Source of the DNA: Synanceia verrucosa
Taxonomy: Eukaryota; Chordata; Actinopteri; Perciformes; Synanceiidae
Direction of reading: 5' to 3'
Assembly: GCA_029721515.1 (NCBI GenBank)
Contig: CM056552.1
Coordinates: 16,780,001-16,844,000 of the forward strand
Length of the DNA: 64,000 bases
The position numbers and the translations under genes are program-made. Numbering within the stretch: position 1 is the stretch's first letter; each line of letters opens with the position of its first letter. The notes beneath the pieces were generated by a model. The model had not been told where the DNA came from. It saw nothing but the letters and a program-made list of their open reading frames with translations, and searched no databases. This document shows positions 52,591 through 64,000 of this stretch, piece by piece.

Positions 52591-54234
52591 ATTCATTAGT
52601 GAAACCCATCAATCAGCATTTCATGCAGTTTGGGTTTGAACCACACCAAATGCACTAAAACAATAAACGTCTGTCTTTCAAGTCGCTATCTGGACTGGAA
52701 CACATCTGGTGGCGGGGCTCATTTTGGTTTCCACGTCGTTGAATGACATTGCAGACTCAAGGGCGAGCTGAAAAATAAAGTACCCCTAAAATCTCTCTCT
52801 ATTTTCACTCCATCCGCAGACCTTTCTCTCTTTACACACACACCCCGAACTCTACTTCTCCCCCCTCTCCGCACAAACCAGCTAACCTCTCAAATGCTAT
52901 TCCAGCACCCCATCCCCCAACCAATCAAGAACAGAATATAAAACAGCACAAGGAAACTGGGTGGTGGTGGTGGTGGGGGCAAACAGACAGACTAGGCTAT
53001 TGCTACCGAGGAACCAGTGGCCTCCTGAGGTGAATACAGTTTAAAGTACCTTGGCACGATGGGACTCCTTTACACAAGTGGAGCGGATGAAATACTGACA
53101 TCCAGCTGAGGAGCCAGGAGTCAGAAACGACTGTTTCAAGGGGTAGTGACAATAATTAGGGTTAATGTGATTTAATGAGGACCACGAGCTGAGCCGGGGC
53201 CGGGCTACTTTGATTCACATCAGAGTTCGAATCACTCTGACATCTTGTGATGCGGCTGTGTTTCACATGACGTTACAGTTTTACCACATGTCACCAAACC
53301 TGAACACTACTCCCATCAGTCGAGAAGCACTCTGATGATTTGTTAGAATAAACCAACTTTTTGGCTGACAGATTGTGGTGTGATGGCGACATATATAGAA
53401 ATAATTTAGATAGTAGTAGTACATTGAAAAAAAATACATTGTGAAGACTTTTTTTTTAAATGCACGGTCATGAATGGATTCGTGGCAGTTATTACAATCA
53501 ATCATCAACATAAATAGCCTGTTTCTATGGACCTAGGTGATTAAGTAGCTAACAAGGCAGCATAAACTATACTATCTATTTTCAGCCACACAAGACTTAT
53601 GACCCTCTTAACACCTCTAGTAGCTCTGAGTCATGTCTGGTCTAGATTATAAAGCACAGTGCAGAGCAACGGGTGAGCTGCACAGTTGGGTTGAGGCTTT
53701 GTTACCTTCACTGTCTATCCTATAGGTTAAACTGTAGTCTATGGCGGTAAATCCCTGTTATGAACAGTACCGTATCCCCTCGTCTGTTCTCTCTACACAG
53801 TCAACTGCCGTCCTTAAATACCCCATGAAATCCTATGTAGATGTAAAACAGAAACTACAGTGTCATTGATGTGGTGGCGCCTGGGTATTTTCCCTATGTT
53901 GTAACATGGTTGAATAAACATGAGACGATTTAAAGGAAGGTGAGGTTTTGTATGCAACTCATCCGCAATTCATGCATGTGGTACTGTCCTTTCTTGTGTT
54001 TTAAACAAGTGATCAGAAAAAAAGAAAATCATAAATCATACCGATCTCTCCTACTGTAATGGTGTGTGCACAGAGAACAATCTGAGCTCCACTGCTCCAG
54101 AGAATAACACTGTAGCTACTTATCATTAACTCAAAGACGCAATCAGCCCCAGGCAATCCGGCTCCCTCCATAACCTTTTGACATTGCTGCTGGGAAGGTA
54201 AATGAGAGAAGAAGTTAGACACAGTGAGTGCGGA

Positions 54235-54247
54235 GGGGGGGGGGGGG
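54235..54247. repeat. G13 homopolymer
   Basis: Thirteen consecutive G, a length that is unstable in replication and prone to sequencing error. Confidence 0.95.
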
Positions 54248-55262
54248 AAAGCCTTGATTATGAATAGTGCCAGGAAGTGGTAAGACCAACAAAAAATAAC
54301 TTCACAAAATAGACTGTTTCAGGGGTTTTTTTTAGCTTATGCAAAAAAATAATAACGTCTATTATCTGTGTTTACATGATTTGCCTGGAACTGCATATAA
54401 ACTCGCCACTTTGAGTATTCCCACTTCCAGCAGCGTTAGAGTGTCTGGTGTGTATTAGAGCCATGCATGGGTTAACATTTCCCCAGTGAGAACGGTTGGG
54501 ATATTGCAACTCGTACTGGCCAGTCAGCAGAATGTTATGAATGGGCACAATGAAAAACCCCAAGTCCACGCTGTCAACCCAAGAATGCTTGCCTCCATGT
54601 AATTAACTTTTCTCTGTGTACAGAATGAGGTACGGCTGGAATAACTCTTTTCTTTTTTTCTGTTTCTATTACAGTCATGTTTTGAAGAGAGTAAAAAAAA
54701 ACTCACTCTGAGAATTCAACATGGAAAATATCTTTTGCCTGCCTGTCCATACTTTGAAGTATCCCATGACTAATACAGTGATTTGGAATAGCGTTGGAAA
54801 TGGTACGAACCACTTGAAAAGGGGTGGTACGTGCTCTGTAAAAGCTGGACTCATTGCTCTTTGGGTGGACAAATGTCAGCTGCCTGTTACTTTCACTCAC
54901 ATAGAGATGCACAGTGAGTCATTACAAAGTATAACATGGGAAAACCTGTAGCATAAATGAGAGTTATCTTGTTAAACGTGTTTCACACATCTTGCCTGAA
55001 GGTATGCTCGCAATTATGTATGCGCTACACACACGTACAGTTAAACACAGTAATGCTTTGATTGAGATAGCACTTCTGTGAGTACTGCACAAACTGCGTA
55101 TCAATAAAACCTCCGCTCTGCACTGCGGTGAACAGAGCCTCTGCAGCATATATAAATAACATACAGTAACTTGGAACAGGCTGCAACTATGTAAAGAATA
55201 ACATCTGCAAACCATTGGATTATAAACCTATACAGACTAACTACAGTATAATTACTTGAGAG

Positions 55263-55280
55263 TCTCTCTCTCTCTCTCTC
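55263..55280. repeat. (TC)9 microsatellite
   Basis: Short TC run between tox2 intronic sequences. Confidence 0.9.
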
Positions 55281-55645
55281 GGGCACCGTGTTGTAAGAGG
55301 GAAGAGGGATGAGGAGAAAGTGGAACAGCTACAGTAATCTATCCAACTTCATTTCACCGGAGTGATTCTGCCTGGGGGTATGCACAAGTCATAATGCATT
55401 TGACAAATAGTCTCTCGCTAAAACAGGCATTTGCGAAGAAGTGGCCTTCAGCGCTGGTATACACAGCTGAGTGTACGCTGAACAAACAAGCCTCCCACTC
55501 AGCAAGGAAAGATACAGAGAGGCTTCAAAAAGATTAGGAGAGATCTTGGGCGAAAAAGTAAAGATGACTCACGCTGATTGTGCAAGTGCAGGACAATAAA
55601 GTTGGACGGAGTTGAGAAGAGCAACGGAGCCGCGGGGTTTGTGGC

Positions 55646-55674
55646 AAAAAATAAATAAATAAATAAATAAAAAA
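55646..55674. repeat. (AAAT)n run
   Basis: About six AAAT units ending in poly-A; a degenerate retroposon tail is possible, but no body is visible next to it. Confidence 0.85.
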
Positions 55675-58482
55675 TACAAATCGATGCATTCCCTCATGTA
55701 TTGTTTGTTGTATTGTTCTGAAATGTGGTTGTTTTGTCAAGGAATTCACAATGAAATGTAAAGAAGCAAAATGGCATTTTTGTCTGACATAATCTCCTTA
55801 TTTTTTAAATCATAAAGTGCATCGGAGTCCTTTTGATTCATGCATTTAGTGAATTCTTACATGCTGTATTTTGCTGATGTTTAATGTGTAATTCCAGTAA
55901 ACCACTGCTTAAATCCAAAGGTCAAGTGCATTCATGGATTTGTGGTATTGACTTATCCTGTCAGTGTGATCCATATTCCTGGCAGGCATCAATCAATCAT
56001 CAGTCTGAATGTGGACGATCAGTTCACACCAGTTTCAGCTTACACATTCTTTACGTTCCTCAATTATTAACCCCTTCAGGTAGAAAACAGCATGAATACC
56101 GACACATCAAGTCATTCTCTCAAAGCCTTATAGTTACTGTCACAAATAGATGTGAGTGAGTTTATGTCAGTACAGGAAGTGCTGGGCTTTTATCTATGGA
56201 CTCAGTATTATGCTTGCTTCCTGGTTGGTGTATTTAACACTGTACACAAATGTGAGACGTGTAAATGATGGTGAATCAACGCCTTACAAGAGGTTTGGGC
56301 TTGTTTTTGACATAAAAAATGTGAAGAAAAAGCTTAAGATTCTAACAAAAAAACTATGAAACAACACACGCAACAGCTATAACTATCTACAATTGAAATT
56401 TTTTTGCATCTTTGCAAGCATCCCAGTTAAGCCTTGCTCACACAGTGTTACTCTGGGGGGGGGTCAACTCCATCCCGCTCCTGAAATTAAAACTGCCACA
56501 GAGGATGAACTACTGCCAAAATGTCACATAAAGCTCCTGTATCATTATTCAACAGTTATGTGTAGTACCTCACAGCAGAGCACAAGATAATGTGTCACTT
56601 TACATCTTAGTCACAGCTGTTACTTTAGTAATGACAATGTTATACGATTCTGTCCTTGAAACCCCAAACCTGCTCCGTACCAGGCCAACAACCTCTACGC
56701 TCACTGCATCATGACAACTAGTACAGTTCATTGTGTTAACGCTGCAAGACCTGAGACACAGCCTTGGTCAGAGAGCCAGATCTTATTCTGATCTTAAATA
56801 TACATCCGCAGTCGCTACTGTGTGTGTCCTTTAACTAGACTTAACCACACACAAACACAAGTGTGAATGTTGTTATATTATCACAAGGGCAGAAAGATAA
56901 AAAAAAAATTCAGAGTTAATATTTGGCCTTGGCTTACATTCAGACTTGGGGTCAGTTTATGTTAAAGGGTTGACATGGATGTTACAGTATAGGTTAAAGA
57001 ATGACTGCAGTCTCATGTATTGTAATTCAAACCTCTCTGCAAGTGAGTGTGGCGTGTGTTGTTCCTGTATACATACAGGTGACTGTGTGTATGGACAGGG
57101 GAGATTAACAATTCAAATATTGTACTGTGCTATAATGTTTCACTTTGTCATCAGTGAATGTTAACTGCCTGCTGGCTTCCTTCCAGGTGCAAAGACAAGC
57201 AAACCCATTTGAATGGCTGCGGGTATAATGCCTTCTTCTCGCTCTGCATAATGTTTACACAAGTTTTCCACTGACCACATCATAAAAAAAGCCCTGTTGT
57301 TTGTAACTTGTAATCTTGGACAATTTGGCAGTTTTGTACATTTGTCATTTGCCTAAATGCAAAACCTTTATCTGAAAAGCAAAGAGTCAGCGCAGCAGTG
57401 GAGCAGTGAAAAAAAAATGATCTCTGTACAGTTTAGGCCTCATGACATTCAACAGAAATATCAATAAGTACATAATACAGGATGCTTGACACTATCTGAC
57501 TTCCTGATTTTGTGGTAATTTCTTTCAAATGGAAGCTTGTCAGTGATGAATATTTTATGGCATATATTCCCACTTCAATTCGCAAAAAAAGTGTCTGACT
57601 TTCCAGTTACATTGGATACGATTTCGTGCGTAAAAACGCATGTGCATTTGGCCACTTCTTGCCCGTGTTGATATGAACACAAAAGACAATCGATACATTT
57701 CCAACATGAATCTTTGCATGTTTTTTTCTGTCAATGACTAATTTATTCCTAAAAAGTTGTTATGTGCGTACTGATGGTATTGGATGTATGCGCAAAAAGG
57801 TGTTCACGAAGCCTATGGGAATATGTGACTGAATATTCTTCACGGAAACACTTCCATCGAGCCATAGCACAAAATAAAACAAATAGAACCTGCACGATTG
57901 GAGCATCACAAACAGCCCTGATCCGTAACATGCTGCCAATGTCACATTTAGACGCAATCCTGATAGTTGTTTATTGGACTAATTGTGCATTGACCCATGT
58001 GGGAACCTGCGTGGGGTAGATAAGATAGCGTGTTTCCGCAAAGGTTTGAATTATATACAGGGAAGTTGTTGCCTGTTTACATGTTTCCAGTCTTCGGGAA
58101 TAAGGGGAAAATGCACATCTGTGAGCATTGGCCAGCACGTTGGAGAGACTGGTGCGCTCAGGCTCAGCTCACAGGACAGCTACAGTACAACACAGGTAGT
58201 TTATCCAGATAAACACAAAGTCTAATTAAAGGTGCAGAGCTCAGAGCAGGTGTCACGTGTGTCTTTCTTCTGAGCTTAAAACACCCCGAAATAAAACAAA
58301 GTTCTGTAGTAATGCACCAGAATCATTTTAACAGTGCAGCGTTCCTTTTTATATACATTGCGCCTGGTCATATACTGTATATAGACCCGCCAATGTGCAA
58401 CCCGTGTACTTGTGCATCATTGCACCGAGTGCTGTACATCTGATCGACTGTAATAAGCTCATAAAGTGGAGATAATCGTTAC

Positions 58483-58575
58483 CTTGTTGGAGGGGTAATA
58501 GTCCAAACCGGAGTCAGTCGGTAACGTACATGAGCCAACGCTTGAAGGGGGAGCTGGATAAAATCTGACGTCCAT
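58483..58575 (-). CDS. tox2: tox2 coding exon 1 (start codon to first donor)
   Basis: This exon encodes the N-terminus of a TOX-family HMG-box transcription factor, a nuclear DNA-binding regulator. It reads 31 codons from the ATG at 58575-58573: MDVRFYPAPP at the start and GLDYYPSNK at the end. MDVRFYP is the usual start of TOX-family proteins, and LDYY followed by a Lys at the exon boundary matches TOX2. The exon ends AAG and is followed by the donor gtaacg, so the intron is in phase 0. The ATG has G at -3 and G at +4, a strong context. An in-frame reading continues upstream without an ATG, so the start is placed here. The next exon is 41.4 kb away at 16999-17058 unless the candidate exon at 30482-30574 is used. 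Assignment to TOX2 rather than TOX or TOX3 rests mainly on exon 3. Confidence 0.92.
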
Positions 58576-58598
58576 CTCAGAGTCCGCAAGACTGACGG

Positions 58599-58601
58599 CA
58601 T
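58599..58601 (-). promoter_or_regulatory. upstream ATG of an overlapping uORF
   Basis: An ATG lies 26 nt before the tox2 start in a different frame. It has T at -3 and C at +4, a weak context. Read through the exon 1 to exon 2 junction, the frame stays open for 47 codons and stops at a TGA inside exon 2, overlapping the main ORF. Such an arrangement usually lowers main-ORF translation unless leaky scanning is efficient. Whether the leader includes this ATG depends on the true transcription start. Confidence 0.55.
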
Positions 58602-58628
58602 GAAAGCGTAGCTCCAAAAACCTGAGCG

Positions 58629-58632
<4 letters not shown>

Positions 58633-58662
<30 letters not shown>
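58633..58662. repeat. (CT)15 microsatellite in the tox2 leader
   Basis: Fifteen uninterrupted CT units on the plus strand, hence GA in the mRNA, lie 58 to 87 nt upstream of the start codon. GA/CT tracts near promoters can bind GAGA-type factors and are length-variable; that role is inference here. Confidence 0.95.
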
Positions 58663-58666
<4 letters not shown>

Positions 58667-59339
58667 CTTTCTCTCTCCTGCACAAACACGCTCCCTCTCT
58701 TTTTCTCTTGAAAACCGAACAAAAAGTAGTGGTAGAATTAGAAAAAGAAGAGGACCGGGTCTCTCCGATGGTTCACTGTCCTTAGTTAAGCACAGTGATG
58801 CTCTGATATATCATCCCTGTAAAGTTCACTTGGAGAGAGGGAAAAACGAGAGGGCAGCTGCCCACCTCAGTGATCACAAGAGAATAGTAAAAAGTCAAAG
58901 GAGTTGTTTGTCAGAGAGCCGTGCTGCAGGTAAAGATGCAGAATGGATCTTGTCGACGGTTTCTCCCTTCAAAAAACGCCCCGTGCTCCGTTCCTGGTGT
59001 CCAGGCGCGCTGTAGCTTTGTCATGAGGGAGCGCTCAGACATCCATGAGTCCCTGTCCGCACAGGGACTGCCAGGCTGCGACCTCTGGTGGCCAGAGGAG
59101 GAACAGGTAGGGAGGAGAGGAAGGTCAGCAGGAGCGACAGGGCTGGTGGTGGGGAGTGATCCTTCCAAACCAACCAGCTAATCTAACTCTAAGCCCGAGT
59201 TAATCAAACTGCAGTCAGTCTGATTAAAAGAGATAGGAACATGCAGTTGGTTAGTTAGTGCATTATTAATTATAGTTACTATTATTATTAATATGCAGTA
59301 CATACGGTATATGTTTTCACTGTTTATGAAATACCACTG

Positions 59340-59850
59340 CATTAAGGTACATTCAAAATGCACATTTTGCACTTATTGTATACACTGTAAATACTGTTAT
59401 ATGTTATTATATTTTATATAGCTCCTATTTATGTTGTTGTGCACTATCTATGCTACTGTAACACTGTACATTTCCCCATTGGAGGGACTAAAAAAGGTTT
59501 ATCTTATCTTAACTTACATATTACATACTTATATACTCATATACTGTAAATATTTACTTACTACTATTGCTCTGCATGGACAGCAAAGGAAGTATTTCAC
59601 TGTACATGGACATACATTTCTTTACTGTACACATGAGTATAAACACTTTTAATATTGAACCATAAATGTTTAAACATCATAACCTATGATCATGCATGTG
59701 TAATTCTTATCATATTCTTATTACATGTATAGTCTTCTATATATATATGTATATACTGGTTACTAGCACTTGTGGTTGGATGCAATCTGCATTTCATTAC
59801 CTTGTACTTGTGATGTGTAATGACAATATTAAATCTGAATCTAAATCAAA
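59340..59850 (+). mobile_element. two adjacent retroposon 3' tails
   Basis: The first ends with acatttccccattggaggg and aggtttatcttatcttaac, close to the fish end ttccccactgtgggactaataaaggattatctta. The second ends with ttggatgcaatctgcatttc and gtaatgacaatattaaatct, close to gcaatgacaataaagtctaatct. Both are plus-oriented, 5'-truncated and noncoding. The identifications are from memory of fish LINE tails. Confidence 0.55.
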
Positions 59851-60028
59851 CTTGTTTTCTGACTTTATCAACACCACAACCAACTGCTAACCTCCTACTG
59901 GCTCCAGTCCTTTCTCATAGCCATGCACTGATGTGCATATAATTGCTCTCCATCAAATTCTAGTCTAGATTTACTGGTATAAAAGCTGGATGACTGTGTC
60001 CACTCCCTGTAACTGAAGAAGCATACCA

Positions 60029-60330
60029 CAATGGTGGAGGAAGCATTCAAGTTGTTTACTGCAGTAAAAGTAGCAGTACCACACTAAAAATACGCCATCA
60101 CACATAAAAGTCCTGTATTTAATTTCCACTTAAGTAAAGTCAGATACATTCTTTTTTCACGTGTAGGATAATCCTGCTCCGTAGATAAATGTAGTGGAGT
60201 AAAAAGTGTAATATTTTCATTTGAATTGTTGTGGATTTGAAGTATAAAGTGGCCTAAAATTGAAACAAGCAAAAGCACAAAATTATACAACAGTACTTGA
60301 GTAATTGTATTTGGTTACATTCCACCATTG
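60029..60330. mobile_element. hAT-like MITE with CAATGGTGGA ends
   Basis: The left end CAATGGTGGA and right end TCCACCATTG are perfect 10-bp inverted repeats. The inside contains cagtaaaagtagcagtacca, taaaagtcctgtattt and aaatgtagtggagtaaaaag, phrases typical of the very common percomorph CAGTGGTGGAA hAT-type element. At 302 bp it is internally deleted. The flanking octamers gcatacca and gtctccca agree at five of eight positions, which would fit an old 8-bp target duplication. Confidence 0.7.
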
Positions 60331-61162
60331 GTCTCCCACCGCACCGTATGCTAAAATAAATTCTGCAACTCAAGATTCATACATTTCCAAAGATAACAAA
60401 TACAATATGTCAGGCTGAATTTTAGACAAATGCATAGAAATGTATGCCTAAGAATCTAAAACACGCCCATTAGATGTGACACAAATAATGATAGGTCATA
60501 TAACTTCAGTTTTGGAAACATCAGATAAATAACATATCACACCATGTTGTAATACAATGTGGATAAGACATATGTGTAACTCCAAAGCTATTTAAATGTC
60601 AGGGTTCAGACTGCTAACAGCCTTGTTACATTTGTATGATTGGGGTCTGGCTATAATCCAGACAAGAAAATCTAATATTGTCCTTTTGTTTCTTTATAAT
60701 GTCACTGACTCGGCTGGCGTAGAGGTCCATTAACAGAGCTGAACGTTAGGAGAGACACAATGGATAATGACTCGACTTTTCAGAGAATCCTGAGAAGAAA
60801 AGACAGAATACTTGTGTACTTGACATGTTATGTTTAACAGGAATTCCAATGAAATATGGCTTCCTGTTGGTGATCATTGTAAGGCAACACAAAACACTAA
60901 ATGCATGAGTTTGTGTTTTGCACTCCCTTTTAAACATGCAAATGACTGATCACTCTGACACCACTTGTTATGGCGTGTAACACAGGCCATGAACTTCAAA
61001 CTAACCTGTCACTTTTGGTAAAGTCTCTTTAAATCTGCTGCCTTCAGCTATTTCTTAGATGCACTTCTTTTCACTTTATTTCATTTTGATGCCTGTCTTC
61101 TATCCAGCAGGCAGCTGACTGAATACACACTGAGAGTAGATAGACTTTTCATGGAAGCTCAG

Positions 61163-61184
61163 AATATATATATATATATATATA
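61163..61184. repeat. (AT)11 microsatellite
   Basis: Uninterrupted AT/TA run in the upstream flank. Confidence 0.9.
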
Positions 61185-63234
61185 GATTGCTACCATGCTC
61201 CATTTTTGACCCTTACACACATACACACACAGTCACATTTCCACACAGCTGAACAAACGCAAAACATACTCACACAGCGGTCAACACAACAAGATGAAAA
61301 CACAGAACAATGTCCAACCTGGAGCTTCAGATAAATGCAGAGAGAGCAGAACAACAGCACCATGTGTATCATGTTGTATTTAAGAATGGGGTGGAGTGGT
61401 GCTATATGTGCTCGTCCATACATGTACAGAAGTGTCATTGATGTGTTTTGCAAGACAAAGCAACATGTAAGTTACCAGATGAGAAAATGTGTGTAGTTCT
61501 CGTCTTTCTTGGTTCTTGTTGTGTGTGTGAATTTGTGTGTGTTAACCAAGCTGCCATTGTCATCCCAGTGGGTGACTCGTTGGCCCCCTCAGGACTGTGC
61601 CTATGTCCGTGTAGCTATTACGCAGCATGGTGGCTCCCGCCCTGGGGTGTGAGCCTGTTTTAATACCAGGCACAGATGGGTCGCACCGTGGGCTTGCTGT
61701 GGCGGTCTGCCATCAGCTGCCAGTTCAGGCTGTCCTGAATCCAAGCTCACGAGGTTAACCGTCACAAAGACGGCGAATTCTCCACATTCTGTACCTCTGT
61801 GTCTTCTGTCTGTCTGACTCGTCTCTCACTTTCTCACTTTCTGTCACTGTTACAGCAAATGATACAAGGGTATCTGGCATGGGCCGACCCACAGCTTCAT
61901 GGGAGAGGAATGCGTGTGGTGTTTTGCGCTGCAGCGCTGCGTAACACAGTATTGGGCAGACACAAAGGGAACACTTGAAGGCCACAGGGAAAGATGTCTT
62001 TTTAAAGAGGGGGTGTATAAGATATTTGATGAATGGAAAAAAGAAAGAGGTGAGAGTTGTGGGAAACAGTGAGGGACTCAGACTGGTGCAACATGTAAAT
62101 AGAGGGGAGATGACACAGGGAGAGGATAGTCACATTCACACACTTTAAATATGTGCAACACCCAAAAACAAGTTCTTTCCAACGTGGGATGCGAATCATA
62201 TCACCTCAGGTCTACCATCTTGACATACATTCATCCACTCAGAGCAATTAGCAAGAACAAACACTTTTTATTGCCTTGGTAAGGAAGCACTCCTGCAAGC
62301 ACCAGGAAATGAGAGGAAAATGTAAAACAATATTTTCCATTAAGGGTTACGACCCAGCGAGTACTTAGATGATGTCAGCAGAACTGGTTTTATAACTTCT
62401 TCAGAACTTAAGTGATCTTATCTCTCGAAAATTGATAACTAATTTTCCTTTCGTAGAAGAATAACTTCTCAACGCAGCAACTCTCAGCCCTCAGAAATTT
62501 CAGTTTGTTAAGTAAATGAGCTCTGTAATTTTCAGTGTCACTTCATGAAGAGTGGCACCAGACAGACAGAAACACTTTCTTCCCTTTCTAATCTGATGCT
62601 TTTTTGTGTTGAAGTGAGCTGTTAATTCTTCTTCCACTTGGGAATCTGCACTGATTACCACCAGTGAGCAATAAACAGCACGAAAGAAGCAATCCTTCTC
62701 TTTATCTTTACACACAGTGTGACCATTTTTCTTTTTTTTTTTCTTTGGTAATGTTCTGCCTTTGGTTGTTTGTTTTACATCATAGTATATAGTTTACAAG
62801 CATTTTTTATTACACTGATATATTTTCTAGTCTTCCCTTGTCTCAAACAAATATCTATCTAACATACTGTATATTACCATGAAGTGGAATTGTGACTGGT
62901 GTAAATGTGTGGTGTCTAAGTTTTTGTATTTAGGTTAATTCTTGTTCTATGCTTTGTTAGTGTTGTTTTATGTTGGTATTAATTCTCCCCTCTTGTTTCA
63001 TATAACCTGACTTCCTGCCCTGGTGATGTGAGTGTGCTCCCGCCCCTAATTGTTTCCACCTTGCATTATCTAGGTATATACAATATATATTTAATATGTA
63101 AAACTTCACAAATGCATTCTAAACAGCCAAAACCTTTGGTCCTTTTTTGAAATATTAATTTGGTTGCTTTTACTGGTTAAAATAACAGGCATCCTGCAGT
63201 ATTCTAAAAATGTGTTATATAAAAATTCATTTTT

Positions 63235-63447
63235 ACCTCCGCCAAGGATGTTAGTGTGTTTTCACTGGGGTTCACTTGTTAGCACGCAAAATAACTCAAA
63301 AGTTGTGGACGGATTTTGACGAAATTTTCAACAACAAATAAGCCCCAGTGAAAACATAACCGTCTTGGCAGTGGGAGTAACTTTAAATAAAAAGTCGCCA
63401 CCACTGCCTTGGCAGAGGTCTGCGCTCTCTGAGTGCTTTTCTAGTTT
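63235..63447. mobile_element. MITE-like repeat with CTCCGCCAAGG ends
   Basis: It begins acctccgccaagg and, near the other end, has ccttggcagaggt. These are inverted with one mismatch in 13. It contains ttgtggacggattttgacga and ends gtctgcgctctctgagtgct followed by tttctagtt. This layout matches a short repeat widespread in fish and marine invertebrates, as I remember it. There is no coding capacity. Confidence 0.65.
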
Positions 63448-64000
63448 GAATATGAAGCTTCTGACGATGCTGATGACTAGAGTCTATGGTGACGCTCTCT
63501 AAGGTTGCCTGCTTTGAGTTAAATGCTAATGTTTGCTTACAAAGCTGATGTCAACATGCAGAGATTCAGATGTACAGTGGTTGTAGTGTTAACCATCTTT
63601 GTTTAACCTGTTAGACAACATTTGCTGAACTACTCGATCATAAACCAAAGTAAGGGGCAAATAGATATGTTGATCTGATGATAAAGAGCTTGATGAAAAA
63701 TCAAAAGAGCCACCAAAGTCATTACTCTTCATCCTGAGACGAATATGAATGTGTGTTGAAAGTTGTTAATAATTTTTTCTCAGAGCCACATGAAAATGTT
63801 ATGGTAGCGCTAAAGAGTCTGTTGAATTTATCCTCCGGGAAGTATGAATATCTGCACACATTTTCTGGCTGACACATTTTCATCCCTAGAGCCATTAGCC
63901 TAACTGTGTAGCATGCATGTAACTCAAAATTATTATTAATTAAAAACACAGGGAGTGGAAAAAGAGAGGTGTCAATGCATAACCTCTGTGTGCTGTGTAT

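Larger units (their letters stand above)
49701..58482 (-). other. tox2: tox2 intron 1, exon 1-proximal fifth
   Basis: First intron sequence after the exon 1 donor (gtaacg at 58482-58477). It holds CT/CA microsatellites (52551-52590, 55263-55280), an AAAT run (55646-55674), a G13 homopolymer (54235-54247), a GGT run near 52960-52978 and a possible TCF-like site at 53208-53222 (ctttgattcacatca). There is no exon or RNA gene I can support. Confidence 0.65.
58576..58830 (-). promoter_or_regulatory. tox2: tox2 5' leader and probable core promoter region
   Basis: This is the sequence immediately upstream of the tox2 ATG. From the ATG outward it contains an upstream ATG at 58601-58599, a (GA)15 tract on the transcribed strand (58633-58662), a purine-rich stretch (58663-58710) and a gatatatc sequence near 58805-58812 that could be a weak TATA-like element. 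No initiator or transcription start site can be fixed from sequence alone, so the outer limit is approximate. CpG density rises modestly further upstream (about 58940-59045). Confidence 0.5.
58831..64000. other. upstream flank of tox2, no second gene recognised
   Basis: Beyond the leader this region is noncoding. It holds retroposon tails (59340-59850), two MITE-like elements (60029-60330, 63235-63447), an AT run (61163-61184) and scattered repeat fragments near 62960-63080 and 63460-63560. I see nothing in 60340-61150 or 61190-62900. The plus-strand frame at 58921-59181 has no family features. Confidence 0.65.

Noticed and set aside
58576..58722. In-frame N-terminal extension of tox2
   Set aside because: No ATG in the extension, Arg/Glu repeat from the GA tract, and family proteins start at MDVRFYP.
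58921..59181. 86-residue plus-strand frame upstream of tox2
   Set aside because: No recognisable motif; CpG-richer promoter-flank sequence can stay open by chance. No divergent gene is supported.

Overview
The window is vertebrate nuclear DNA, most likely from a percomorph teleost. It is AT-rich, dense in CA/TG, GA/CT and AT microsatellites, and carries decayed fish transposon and retroposon fragments. Almost none of it is open reading frame. Nothing bacterial, phage or viral was seen, and there is no CRISPR array, operon or rRNA gene.

The only protein gene I can support is the 5' half of a TOX-family HMG-box transcription factor gene on the minus strand, best identified as tox2. Exon 1 (58483-58575) encodes MDVRFYP... 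through DYYPSNK. Exon 2 (16999-17058) encodes FDGDNMYM... through LPPNQ. Exon 3 (772-1059) encodes SYTGQT, a glycine tract, DEDYEIPPITPP and MLAQDSHL. All three have canonical splice sites and join in phase 0. The HMG box and C-terminus lie beyond the left edge. The 5' leader runs from 58576 toward about 58830, and 58.8-64 kb is upstream flank.

Layout: 1-771 is the start of intron 3; 772-1059 exon 3; 1060-16998 intron 2 (15.9 kb); 16999-17058 exon 2; 17059-58482 intron 1 (41.4 kb); 58483-58575 coding part of exon 1; 58576-64000 leader, promoter and upstream DNA rich in retroposon and MITE remnants.

The most interesting item is a possible extra exon inside intron 1 (30482-30574, minus). It has strong splice sites, is exactly 93 nt, is open only in the frame that fits, and would insert 31 residues between exons 1 and 2 without shifting the frame. 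Other items are an overlapping upstream ORF that starts in the leader and ends in exon 2, a glycine tract next to the conserved EIPPITPP motif, a perfect 34-bp hairpin inside an AT microsatellite, a MITE with a second element nested in it, a duplicated 46-bp hairpin unit near exon 2, and several CpG-rich or motif-dense intronic blocks that could be enhancers. Identifications of transposon families are from memory of fish repeats; no search was run.
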